Positions 9,998 to 22,655 of a stretch of DNA of 64,000 bases are shown here, piece after piece. Location: positions 123,548,496 to 123,612,495 of the forward strand of contig CM038045.1 in the NCBI GenBank assembly GCA_021397845.1. The letters run 5' to 3'. A program made the position numbers and the translations under genes. The DNA comes from Areca catechu (taxonomy: Eukaryota; Streptophyta; Magnoliopsida; Arecales; Arecaceae). The notes beneath the pieces were generated by a model. The model was not told the DNA's origin, searched no databases, and worked only from the letters and a program-made list of their open reading frames with translations. How positions within the stretch are numbered: the first letter of the stretch is position 1; each line of letters begins with the position of its first letter.

Positions 9998-12710
9998 ATT
10001 TATTAATTGACATTATTATTTTTATGCTTATTAAATTTGGAATATTATTTTTTTATAACTATTATTTTTGATAATTACTATTTTTATATTTATTTTTTTT
10101 ATAGCCGCTTTTTTGGCACCTATTACTTTTGGAATATGTTATTTTTGGCACCTATCATTTTTAGAACCTGTTATTTTTTATACTTATTATTTTTGGTACA
10201 TGTTATTTTTTATAGTTACTATTTTTGGAACATATTATTTTTACAATATGCTATTTTAGTTAATTAAAAATGTCATATACTATTTTTGGCATATGCTATT
10301 TTCGCTTATTATTTGTTACTTGCTATTTTTGACAAGGTTATTTTTAGTCGGTGCTATTTTTGGCACATGTTATTTTGGCAGTTGCTATTTTTGGCACCTG
10401 CCATTTTTTGAACTTACTAGTATCTGACATTTTTAGTATTTCACTATTTTTGATATCTATCATTTTCGATACATGCTATTTTCAGCACATATTATTTTTG
10501 ATAGCTGCTATTTTTAGCAAGTGCTATTTTTGATGGTTGTTATTTTTGAAAATTATTATTTTTAGTACCAGCTATTTTTAGAACATGTCATTTTTGTCAC
10601 ATACTATTTTTAGGACCTACTACTTTCAGCATTTACTATTTTTGACACCTACTACTTTTTTATGGCTGCTATTTTTAATACCTGTCATTTTTTATACTTA
10701 CTATTTTTAAAATGCTATTTTGACATTTTTTGCACCTGCTATTTTTAAAACTATTATTTTTAGTAAATATTATTTTTTACGGTTGCTATTTTTGAAAAAT
10801 ACTATTTTTGGTACCTATCATTTTTGGTAAATTTATTTTTGGTACTTATTATTTTTAGAACCTACAATTTTTGGTACATACTATTTTGGCACCTATATTT
10901 AGAACTTATTGTTTTAGTATCTACTATTTTTGGTATCTATTATTTTTGACAACTACTATTTTTGCTAACTAATATTTTTGGTAATTACTATTTTTGGCAA
11001 AAATATCACGTGCTCTTTTTGAAACTATTATTTTTGGCACATGCTTTTTCAGTACCTATTTTAGAACCTACTATTTTGATACTTACCATTTTGGCACTCA
11101 CTATGTTTTATTCTTACTATTTTTGGCAAGTGCTATTTTTAGCAAGTATTATTTTTAGCACCTGCTATTTTTGGTGACTACTATGTTTGGTAACTACTAT
11201 TTTTGGCATGCTATTTTGACAATTGTATTACATGCTATATTTTTAGCTCTTACTATTTTTGGCACATACTTTTATCACCTACAATTTTTAAAACATGCTA
11301 TTTTTGATACCTATCATTTTTGACATCTATTTTTTGATTCCTATTATTTTTTTGGCAAGTGCTATTTTTATCAATTATTATTTTTAGCATATATTATTTT
11401 GAAACCTGATATTTTTTGCATCCATTATTTTTAGCAGTTGCCATTTTTGATACTTACTATTTTTGGTACCTGCTATTTTTGGTACCTACCATTTTTGGCG
11501 CATGCTATTTATAAAACATGCTATTTTTAACAAATACTATTTTTGGCATCTACTATTTTTGATACCTATTTTTTTTTAGCAAATGTTATTTTTGGCATAT
11601 ACCATTTTAGCATCTACAAATTTTGGTACTTACTATATTTGGCAATTGCTATTTTTGGTATCTACCATTTTTAGGAAGTGTTATTTTTGATACCTGCTAT
11701 TTTTTGAACATATAACTATTATTTTTTGGCACTTATTATTTTTGATACCTACTACTTATAATAGATGCTATTTTGACATCTGCCATTTTTGATGCATACT
11801 GTTTTTAAACTTACCATTTATGTGACATACTATTTTTAGCAAATGATATTTTTGATAGTTACTATTTTTGTAAGTATTATTTTTGGTACATATGATTTTT
11901 GGAAGCTGCTATTTTTGATATCTGCTATTTTTGACAACTACTATTTTTGGCAATTACTATTTTTGGTAAAAATATCACGTGCTATTTTTGAAACCCACTA
12001 TGTTTAGCACATGCTTTTTTAGTACTTATTATTAGAACCTGCTATTTTTGATACCTACTATTTTTGGCAAGTGCTATTTTTAGCAAGTACTATTTTGGCA
12101 CCTACTATTTTTGATGACTACTATGTTTAGTAACTACTATTTTTTGTATACTATTTTTGGCTCTTACTATTTTTAATCATATACTATTTTTGAAACCTAC
12201 TATTTTTGGCACATTCTTTTTAGCACTTATTATTTTTAAAACTTGCTATTTTGATACCTACCATTTTTGGCACTCTATTTTTTGGTTCTTACTATTTTTG
12301 ATAAGTACTATTTTTAGCAATTACTATTTTTAGCAAATATTATTTTTGGTGGTCATTATTTTTAGTAGCTGTTTTTTGGCACCTACAATTTTTGATATTT
12401 TAGCACCTGCCATTTTTGGTACTTACTATTTTAAGAACCTGCTATTTTAGGTACTTACTATTTTTGGTACATGCTATTTTTTTGCACCTGCTATTTTTGA
12501 TAAATGCTTTTTATAAAATCTACTATTTTTAGCAAATGCTATTTTTGGCACATATCATTTTTAGCATCTACAATTTTTGGTACTTACTATTTATGATAAC
12601 TACTATTTTGGCATCTATTATTTTTAGCAAGTACTATTTTTGGAACTTGCTATTTTTGTACCTATCATTTTTGATAATTGTTATTTTTGGTATACTATTT
12701 TTGACACCTA
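9998..12710. repeat. ~16-bp minisatellite, core TATTTTTGG + CACC/TAC-type spacer
   Basis: For about 2.7 kb the + strand is a run of units with the core (c)tatttttggca and a short variable spacer such as cctgc, catgt, agtgc or actac. The commonest unit is about 16 bp, giving roughly 160-170 units. Variation is in the spacer, in gg versus ag or ga after the T-run, and in T-run length. Because 16 is not divisible by 3, the array cycles through all three frames every 48 bp, and most frames lack stops. This creates hydrophobic ORFs (10007-10267, 10068-10259, 10351-10533, 10962-11177, 12536-12718) that are repeat by-products, not genes. Confidence 0.95.
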
Positions 12711-12720
12711 CAAAATAGTA
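12693..12720. repeat. Perfect 9-bp inverted repeat closing the minisatellite
   Basis: TACTATTTT at 12693-12701 and AAAATAGTA at 12712-12720 are exact reverse complements around a 10-nt loop (tgacacctac). This marks the point where minisatellite units switch orientation. Confidence 0.85.
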
Positions 12721-12780
12721 TGAGCTTAAAATAGTTGCCAAAAACATATGGCCAGGGCAAAATAACAAAAATCATTTAGG
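12711..12780. repeat. Inverted minisatellite units at the array edge
   Basis: Read on the - strand, aaaatagttgccaaaaac gives gtttttggcaactatttt, which is the minisatellite unit. A second, weaker inverted unit follows in gcaaaataacaaaaatcat. Thus two to four units beyond the hairpin are in the opposite orientation to the 2.7-kb array. Confidence 0.7.
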
Positions 12781-13222
12781 TCAAAAGAGATCAGTCCATA
12801 ATAAACTCCCATGATAACGTATACAGGAAATTAGGAAAAATTTCTGTCCTAGTGTTGCCTATAATCATAGGGTATGAAAGTAGATGCTCGATTAAAACCC
12901 GGATTCAGATGAGATTAAGCATGAAAGTAGCATGAATTTCCGGTTAAAACCCTGAGTATCGTATATAAGCATCTACACTGCACCAATGACCAGTGAAATC
13001 AGAATCTTATCAATAAGCAAGTATACCACCTTGACCTGTTTTGTAAACAAATAAAAACCAAAGAAAGCATATAATTGTAAACCTAACCAAAGATAACCAA
13101 TACAAAAATCAGTTATCATGCTTCCAAAGGTTATCCTTTGTTGTGATGCTTCACCATTTTGTCTCATTTTTAAACTCTATGAACAATATAAATGGACACG
13201 AGAAAAATTTCACCATAGGACA
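12781..13222. other. Transition DNA, no recognised gene
   Basis: The phrases tagatgctcgattaaaaccc and atttccggttaaaaccc suggest an old local duplication. A 64-codon - strand ORF (12973-13167) begins RQNGEASQQRITFGSM and then becomes hydrophobic. The first part looks coding-like, but no family was recognised and no acceptor site precedes it. Confidence 0.35.
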
Positions 13223-13490
13223 CAAACCATAAGCAGCATATAGCAAAATTTATAATTTTCATATACACCATAGAAATGAAGCCATTCAAACCATATTTCA
13301 AAACATACATCACATCATAAACCATAGACTCTGGCATAATTTACATTTCCAGATACACCAGAGAAATGAAGCAATTTAGAAACATATTTCAAAACATACA
13401 TACACATTATCAATCATAAAGAGCAACCGGCACAATTTAAATTTCCCAAATATACCATATAAAAGAAGCCATGCACATAAGAAGGAAGAA
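13223..13490. repeat. ~90-bp repeat, three diverged copies
   Basis: Three copies share the order aaccat(a)...tttaca/tataatttt...atacacca-agaaatgaagcc...atatttcaaaacatacat. The gaaatgaagc landmark lies at 13273 and 13363, and the related aaaagaagcc at 13461. The third copy is truncated. The motif order (atatacca...gaagc) echoes the 'atatacca-atggtgacatgaagc' linker of satellite module A, so these may be ancient relatives of it. Confidence 0.6.
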
Positions 13491-13496
13491 AAAAGT

Positions 13497-16400
13497 AAGG
13501 GCTACCAACAACATAAACAATCATATCTGCATCCATATTTAGTAAGGGCTTCCAAGCAAAGCTCAATGCTCAATCAATAGACTGCCTATCATCATTGCCA
13601 CACAAGTAATATATAACTTACGAAATATTGAGGGCTGCCAACAATATAACCATAGCACATAACAGCTGCCTTAACTACAATTACAAATACATAGTTACAA
13701 ATAATGTAACAGGACATCAAAGCTAATATCACTTGAGCATCATGGCAACAAGAGCAAAACAAGACAAACGTGTCATTCCACTCATGCCTCCAAGCAAAGT
13801 TCAATCAACGAAAAGTTTGCTGAATCATCTGGAACTATATTCGAGCATAACTAAAACAATCGGTAGCACATGTTAACAACACCACACATGAACCAAAAAT
13901 AATAATAATTAAAATAAATTGATCTTATACCAAGTCGTAACCTCAAATAAACAATATTAACAAGGCCAATTATATTTTCAAATATACCAATGGTGACATG
14001 AAGCACCATGGTTAAACAAAACAAACATTAGACAAGTTCATACAAGCTTTGATAGAGAAAAAAATTTCAGCAAGAACAACTACAAACAGCCACAGTTCAT
14101 ACAAGCTGCCTACATAAGATTAAACATCAAGATTTAAACCGCCACAGTTTAACCAAATTAGACAAGTTAAACCAAATTAGACATGAAACATTAGACAAGT
14201 TCAACCAAATTTCAGCAAGAACAACTATAAACAGCAACAGTTCATACAAGCAGCCTAAATAAGATTAAACATCAAGATTTAAACAGTCATAATTTAACCA
14301 AATTAGACAAGTTCAACCAAATTAGACATGAAACATAGACAAGTTCAACCAAATTTCAGCAAGAACAACTACAAACAGCCACAGTTCATACAAGCTGCGT
14401 AAATCAGATTCAAAATCAAGATATAAACTTTAAAAAAAAATTAAAATCGATCAAAACAGCCATGGTTCATACATGGGGCTGCCATAACAGTTAGCATAAA
14501 TAAATATTTACAAAATATAGCTCAAGATCATGAATGTAATCTCACATGAGCATCACGGCAACAAGAGGAAAATACCAAATTTGTAAATCCACTCCTGCTT
14601 CAAGCAATGCTCAATCAATAGGCTGCTATCATCATTGCCACATAAGTAATATATAACTTACGAAATATTGAGGCTGCCAATGATATAACCATAGCACATA
14701 ACAGCTGCCTTAACTACAAATACAAATACATAATTACAAATAATGTAACATGACAGCAAAGCTAATGTCATTCCACTCATTCCTCCCAGCAATGTTCAAT
14801 CAACGGAATGTTTGCTAAATCATCTGGAGCTATATTCGAACATAGCTCCAACAATAGGCAGCACATGTTAACAACACCACACATGAACCAAAAATAATAA
14901 TAATTAAAATATAATTGATCTTATACTGAGTCGTACCCTAAATAAACAACATTAACAAGGCTAATTATTTTCAAATATACCAATGGTGACATGAAGTACC
15001 ATGGTTAAACAAAACAAACATTAGACAAGTTCATTCAAGCTTTGATAGAGAAAAAAATCTCAGCAAGAACAACTACAAACAGCCATAGTTCATACAAGCT
15101 GCCTACACAAGATTAAACAGGCACAGTTTAACCAAATTAGACAAGTTAAACAAATTAGACATGAAACATTAGACAAGTTCAACCCAATTTCAGCAAGAAC
15201 AACTACAAACAGACATAATTCATACAAGCTTGCCAAAATAAAATTAAACATCAAGATTTAAACAGCCACAGTTAAACCCAATTAGACAAGTTCAACCAAT
15301 TAGACATGAAACATTAGACAAGTTCCACCAAATTTCAGCAAGAACAACTAAAAACAGCCACAGTTCATACAAGCTACGTAAATCAGATTCAAAATCAAGA
15401 TATAAACTTTAATAAAAAACTATAATCGGTCAAAACAACTACAGTTCATACACTGGGGCTGCCATAACAACTAGCATAAATAAATATTTACAAAATATGG
15501 CTTGGGACAGTAAATATAATCTCACTTGAGAATCACGGCAACAAGAGAAAAATACCAAATATGTAAATCCACTCCTAATTCCAAGCAATGCTCAATCAAA
15601 AGGCTGCCTATCATCATTGCCACACAAGTAATATATAACTTATGAAATATTGAGGGCTGCCAACAATATAACCATAGCACATAACAGCTGCCTTAACTAC
15701 AATTACAAATACATAGTTACAAATAATGTAACAGGACAGCAAAGCTAATGTCACTTGAGCATCACGGCAACAAGAGCAAAACAAGACAAACATGTCATTC
15801 TACTCATGCCTCCAAGCAATGTTCAATCAACGAAAAGTTTGTTGAATCATCTGGAGCTATATTTGAGCAAAACTAAAACAATCGGTAGCACATGTTAACA
15901 ACACCACACATAAACAAAAATAATAATAATTAAAATATAATTGATCTTATACCGAGTCGTAACCTCAAATAAACAACATTAACAAGGCCAATTATATTTT
16001 CAAATATAACAATGGTGACAAGAAGCACCATGGTTAAACAAAACAAACATTAGACAAGTTCATACAAGCTTTGATAGAGAAAAAAATTTTAGCAAGAACA
16101 ACAACAAATAGCTACAGTTCATACAAGCTGCCTACATAAGATTAAACATCAAGATTTAAACAGCCACAGTTTAACCAAAATAGACAAGTTAAACAAAATT
16201 AGACATGAAGCATTAGACAAGTTCAACCAAATTTCAGCAAGAACCACAAACAGTCACAGTTCATACAAGCTGCCTAAATAAGATTAAACATTAAGATTTA
16301 AACAGCTACAGTTAAGCAAATTAGACAAGTTCAACCAAATTAGACATGAAACATTAGACAAGTTCAACCAATTTCAGCAATAACAACTACAAACAGCCAC

Positions 16401-19400
16401 AGTTCAAACAAGCTGCATAAATCAGATTGAAAATCAAGATATAAACTTTAATAAAAAATTAAGATCAGTCAAAACAGCCATAGTTCATACACTGGGACTG
16501 CCATAACAACAAAAAGCATAAATAAATATTTACAAAATATGGCTCAGCACAGTGAATGTAATCTCACTTGAGCATCACGGCAAGATGAGAAAAATACCAA
16601 ATGTGCAAATCCACTCATGCTTACAAGCAATGCACAATCAATAGGCTGCCTATCATCGATGCCACATAAGTAATATATAACTTACGAAATATTGAGTGCT
16701 GCCAAAAATATAACCATAGCACATAACAGCTACCGTAACTACAATTACAAATACATAGTTACAAATAATATAACAGGACAACAAAGCTAATGTCACTTAA
16801 GAATCACGGCAACAAGAGCAAAACAAGACAAACATGTCATTTCCTCATGCCTCCAAGCAATGTTCAATCAACGGAATGTTTGCTGAATCATCTGGGGCTA
16901 TATTCGAGCAAAGCTCAAACAATAGGCAGCACATGTTAACAACACACATGAACCAAAAATAATAATAATTAAAATATAATTGATCTTATACTGAATCGTA
17001 ACCTCAAATAAACAACATTAACAAGGCCAATTATATTTTCAAATATATCAATGGTGACATGAAGCACCATGGTAAACAAAACAAACATTAGAAAGTTCAT
17101 ACAAGCTTTGATAGAGAAAAAAATTTCAGCAAAAACAACTACAAACAGCTACAGTTCATACAAGCTGCTTATATAAGATTAAACATCAAGATTTAAACAG
17201 CCACAATTTAACCAAATTAGACAAGTTAAACCAAATTACACAAAACATTAGACAAGTTCAACCAAATTTTAGTAAGAACAACTACAAACAGCCACGGTTC
17301 ATACAAGATGCTAAATAAGATTAAACATCAAGATTTAAACAGGCACTATTTAACCAAATTAGACAAGTTCAACAAAATTAGACATGAAACATTAGACAAG
17401 TTCAACCAAATTTCAGCAAGAACAACTACAAACAGCCACAGTTCATACAAGCTGTGTAAATCAGATTCAAAACCAAGATATAAACTTTAATAAAAAATTA
17501 AAATCGGTCAAAACAGCCACAGTTCATACACTGGGGCTGCAATAACAACTAGCATAAATAAATATTTACAAAATATGGCTCAGGACAGTGAATGTAATCT
17601 CACTTGAGCATCACGGCAACAAGAGGAAAATACAAATGTGTAAATTCACTCCTGCTTCCAAGCAATGCTCAATCAATAGGTAGCCTATCATCATTGCCAC
17701 ACAAGTAATATATAACTTACGAAATTGAGGGCTGCCAACAATATAACCATAGCACATAACAGCTGCCTTAACTATAATTATACAAATACATAGTTACAAA
17801 TAATGTAACAGGACAGCAAAGCTAATGTCACTTGAGCATCACGGCAACAAAAGCAAAACAAGACAAATGTCATTCCATTCATGCCTCCAAGCAATGTTCA
17901 ATCAATGGAATGTTTGCTGAATCATCTGGGCTATATTCGAGCATAGCTCAAAATAATAGGCAGCACATGTTAACAACACATGAACCAAAAAATAATAATT
18001 AAAATATAATTGACCTTATACTGAGTCCTAACCTAAAATAAACAAATTAACAAGGCAATTATATTTAAATATACCAATGGTGACATGAAGCACATGGTTA
18101 AACAAAACACAACATTAGAAAGTTCATACAAGCTTTGATAGAGAAAAAAATTTCAACTACAAATATCCACAGTTCATACAAGCTGCCTACAATAAGATTA
18201 AGCATACAAAGATTTATTTTACAGCCACATTTTAACCAAATCATTAGAAAAGTTTTAAACCAAATTAGACCTGAAACATTAGACAGTTCAACCAAATTTC
18301 AGCCAAGAACAACACAAACAGCCAAGTCATACAAGCTGCCTAAATAAGATTAAACATCCGATTTTTTTAAACAGCCACAGTTTAACCAAATAGACAAGTT
18401 CAACAAATCAGACATGAAAAACATTAGACAAGTTCAACCAAAATTCAGTAAGAACAAACAAAAACAGCCACAGTTCATACAAGCTGCGTAAATTAAATTC
18501 AAAATCAAGATATAAACCTTAATAAAAATTTAAAATCGGTCAAAATAGCCATATTCATACATGGGGCTGCCATAATAACTAGCATCAATAAATATTTACA
18601 AAATATGGCTCGGGACAGTGAATGTAATCTCACTGAGATCACCGGCAACAAGAGGAAAATACCAAATGTGTAAATCTACTCCTGCTTCCAAGCAATGCTC
18701 AACAATAGGTAGCCTATCATCATTGCCACACAAGTAATATATAACTTACGAAATATTAAGGGCTGCCAACAATATAATCATAGCACATAACAGCTGCCTT
18801 AACTACAATTACAAATAATACATAGTTACAAATAATGTAACAGGGATAGCAAAGCTAATGTTACTTGAGCATACGGCAACAAGAGCAAAACCAAGACAAA
18901 CGTGTCATCCACTCATGCCACATAGCAATGTTCAATCAGCTGGATGTTTGCTGAATCATCTGGGTCTATATTCGAGCATAGCTCAAACAATAGGAAGCAC
19001 ATGTTAACAACACACATGAACCAAAAATAATAATAATTAAAATATAATTGATCTTATATTGAGTCGTAACCTCAAATAAACAACATTAACAAGGCCAATT
19101 ATATTTTCAAATTTACCAATGGTGACATGAAGCACCATGGTTAAACAAAACAAACATTAGACAAGTTCTTACAAGCTTTGATAGAGAAAAAAATTTCAGC
19201 AAGAACAACTACAAACAGCCACAGTTCATACAAGCTGCCTACATAAGATTAAACATCAAGATTTAAACATCCATAGTTTAACCAAATTAGACAAGTTAAA
19301 CCAAATTAGAAATGAAACATTAGACAAGTTCAACCAAATTTCAGCAAGAACAACTACAAACAGCCACAGTTCATACAAGCTACCTAAAAATAAGATTAAA

Positions 19401-21653
19401 CATCAAGATTTAAACAGCCACAGTTTAACCAAATTAGACAAGTTCAACAAAATTAGACATGAAACATTAGACAAGTTCAACCAAATCTCAGCAAGAACAA
19501 CTACAAACAGCCACAGTTCATACAAGCTGCGTAAATAAGATTCAAAATCAACATATAAACTTTAATAAAAAATTAAAATCGGTCAAAACAGCCACAGTTC
19601 ATATACTGGGGCTGCCATAACAACTAGCATAAATAAATATTTACAAAATATGGCTCAGGACAGTGAATGTAATCTCACTTGAGCATCACGGCAACAAGAG
19701 GAAAATACCAAATGTGTAAATCCACTCCTGCTTCCAAGCAATGCTCAATCAATAGGCAGCCTATCATCATTGCTATACAAGTAATATATAACTTACGAAA
19801 TATTGAGGGCTGCCAACAATATAACCATAGCACATAACAGCTGCCTTAACTACAATTACAAATATATAGTTACAAATAATGTAACAGGACAGCAAGGCTA
19901 ATGTTACTTGAGCATTACGACAACAAGGGCAAAACAAGACAAACATTCCACTCATGCCTCTAAGCAATGTTCAATCAGTAGAATGTTTGGTGAATCATCT
20001 GGGGCTATATTCGAGCATAGCTCAAACAATAGGCAGCACATGTTAACAACATATGAACCAAAAATAATAATAATTAAAATATAATTGACCATATACTGAG
20101 TCATAACCTCAAATAAACAACATTAACAAGGCCAATTATATTTTCAAATATACCAACGGTGACATGAAGCACCATGGTTAAACAAAACACCATGAGACAA
20201 GTTCATACAAGCTTTGATAGAGAAAAAAATTTCAACTACAAACAGCCACAGTTCATACAAGCTGCCTACATAAGATTAAGCATCAAGATTTAAACAGCCA
20301 TAGTTTAACCAAATTAGACAAGTTAAACCAAATTAGACATGAAACATTAGACAAGTTCAATCAAATTTCAGCAAGAACAACCACAAACAGCCACAGTTCA
20401 TACAAGCTGCCTAAATAAGATTAAACATCAAGATTTAAACAGCCACAATTTAACCAAATTAGACAAGTTCAACAAAATCAGACATGAAACATTAGACAAG
20501 TTCAACCAAATTTTAGTAAGAATAACTACAAACAGCCACAGTTCATACAAGCTGCGTAAATCAAATTCAAAATCAATATATAAACTTTAATAAAAAATTA
20601 AAATCGGTCAAAATAGCCACAGTTCATACATTGGGGCTGCTATAACAACTAGCATAAATAAATATTTACAAAATATGGCTCGGGACAGTGAATGTAATCT
20701 CACTTGAGCATCACGGCAATAAGAGGAAAATACCAAATGTGTAAATCTACTCCTGCTTCCAAGCAATGCTCAATCAATAGGTAGCCTATCATCATTGCCA
20801 CACAAGTAATATATAACTTACGAAATATTGAGGGCTGCCAACAATATAATCATAGCACATAACAGCTGCCTTAACTACAATTACAAATACATGGTTACAA
20901 ATAATGTAACAAGACAGCAAAGCTAATGTCACTTGAGCATCACGGCAATAAGAGCAAAACAATACAAACGTGTCATTCCATTCATGCCTCCAAGCAATGT
21001 TCAATCAATGGAATGTTTACTGAATCATCTGGGGCTATATTCGAGCATAGCTCAAACAATAAGCAGCACATGTTAACAACACTCGAACCAAAAATAATAA
21101 TAATTAAAATATAATTGATGTTATACTGAGTCGTAACCTCAAATAAACAACATTAACAAGGCCAATTATATTTTCAAATATACCAATGGAGACATGAAGC
21201 ACCATGGTCAAACAAAACAAACATTAGACAAGTTCATACAAGCTTTGATAGAGAAAAAAATTTCAGCAAGAGCAACTACAAACAGCCACAGTTCATACAA
21301 GCTGCCTACAAAAGATTAAGCATCAAGATTTAAACAGCCACAGTTTAACCAAATTATACAAGTTAAACCAAATTAGACATGAAATATTAGACAAGTTCAA
21401 CCAAATTTCAGCAAGAACAACCACAAACAGCCACAGTTCATACAAGCTGCCTAAATAAGATTAAACATCAAGATTTAAACAGCCACAGTTTAACCAAATT
21501 AGACATGTTCAACCAAATTAGACATGAAACATCATACAAGTTCAACCAAATTTCAACAAGAACAACTACAAACAGCCAAAGTTCATACAAGCTACGTAAA
21601 TGAGATTCAAAATCAAGATATAAACTTTAATAAAAAATTAAAATCGGTCAAAA
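13497..21653. repeat. Satellite block A-I: eight ~1.04-kb units
   Basis: Unit anchors (start of catcattgcc) are at 13590, 14630, 15612, 16654, 17689, 18718, 19765 and 20790, so spacings run from 982 to 1047 bp. Each unit contains, in order: an anchor segment with ggctgccaacaatataaccatag; a second gagcatcacggcaacaag segment; a linker with aacaataataataattaaaat-like AT-rich DNA and caatggtgacatgaagcacc; three ~145-bp sub-repeats (cagcaagaacaactacaaacagccacagttcata type); and a ggggctgccataacaactag segment leading to the next anchor. The 982-bp spacing reflects a deletion at about 14762, where agctaatgtca joins directly to ttccactc. This is the most diverged block and lies at the array edge. Short ORFs on both strands recur but are not conserved in all units. 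Confidence 0.95.
14065..14440. repeat. Example of the three ~145-bp sub-repeats inside an A unit
   Basis: The landmark tttcagcaagaacaact occurs at 14065, 14210 and 14354, a period of 144-145 bp. Each sub-repeat holds catacaagctgcctaaataag, atttaaacagccacag and a still smaller ~18-22-bp motif (aaccaaattagacaagtt), repeated with variation. The third copy diverges after gctgcgtaaat. The same triplet is present in the A units throughout the array, with small losses in some. Confidence 0.9.
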
Positions 21654-22526
21654 GATGTGGAGCCTTAAAAAAAAATCCATGATCTAAGTAGATGAAAGTT
21701 AAAACAAATCAGAAGCAGCATAAAATAAATGGAAGTCATGAATGCTGTCAGAGTTTATATCTGAATTCTAACACCTTTCAAGCTGTTTTTCCACTCCTTT
21801 TCTTTCAAATGCTGGTTTAAAATGCCTCAAATCCATAATATGCTGTAACAGTTTCTGCATTGCAATTTTCTTTTCAACTGCTGGTATATAGAAGCTTCAA
21901 ATCCATGATCTACCGTACTCACATGATATAGAGCATACTATTCCATACCAGGTAAAAATCTCTACGAAACTCAAGTTTGGGTCAATAAAGGCCCCCCCTG
22001 CTGTATCGGGGTGTACTTGCCAAGGCGTCTCAACTAGGACTCTTCAAACTAAGTAAACTGACATCCATTGGACACCTAATTGCAACCTGTTTCAACCAAA
22101 AAAAAAGTATAAAATGATCCCAAAAAAATCAGTAAAATAGATCATATCACACCCCAAAATACTATAGCAGGCACTAGTCTTATATAAAGTACAGCATTTC
22201 ATTCAGTGTAAAAGAAGATAGGAACAAAAGAAACCAGGAAACGCTTTCAATAGATGGAGCATCTGAAGCAAAAGAAAAATTGCATCAAAGAACACAATTT
22301 AAATAAAAGAAATTAACCAGCAATTAGAAATAGTTGCTCGAACATTGCTAACTCTTATTCCCTTGCATTTCTTTCACTTCAAAATTGCAATAGCTGATCT
22401 AAGCACATAAACAAATATCGCAGTTAAACTTCAGCAGTCCACAATTTCCTTCACAACAAGGCAAACCTGCATTATCAGAAAATAAGAAACTTTAGATGAA
22501 TCAGGGGAGCATGTCAAGGACCTCAC

Positions 22527-22655
22527 CATGAACTAGATTATACCAGTTATATCAAGTAACTGATAACAAATTTGACGCATAGACTCTTGCTGGTCATATG
22601 GTATTGCATCCCCCAAAACATCATCATTGGTAATAATTTTGTTTTCCATATGCAC
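22527..22655 (-). pseudogene. 129-nt exon-like segment, copy 1 (stop-containing)
   Basis: On the - strand the segment follows the acceptor gataatggcag and ends with ATG before the donor gtgagg. It reads 43 codons in phase 0: VHMENKIITNDDV, GDAIPYDQQES, RQICYQLLDITG, ending QFM. In this copy the Gln codon three from the end is TAG, so it is broken. I do not recognise the protein family. Confidence 0.5.

Noticed and set aside
10007..11177. Hydrophobic ORFs in the 10-12.7-kb region as membrane proteins
   Set aside because: They are translations of the ~16-bp minisatellite; the residue pattern repeats every 16 residues (48 bp) and has no start context or domain.
13592..13804. 70-codon - strand ORF in A units as a tandem gene family
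   Set aside because: Lost or frameshifted in many units, overlaps an equally open ORF on the other strand, and conservation is explained by repeat identity.
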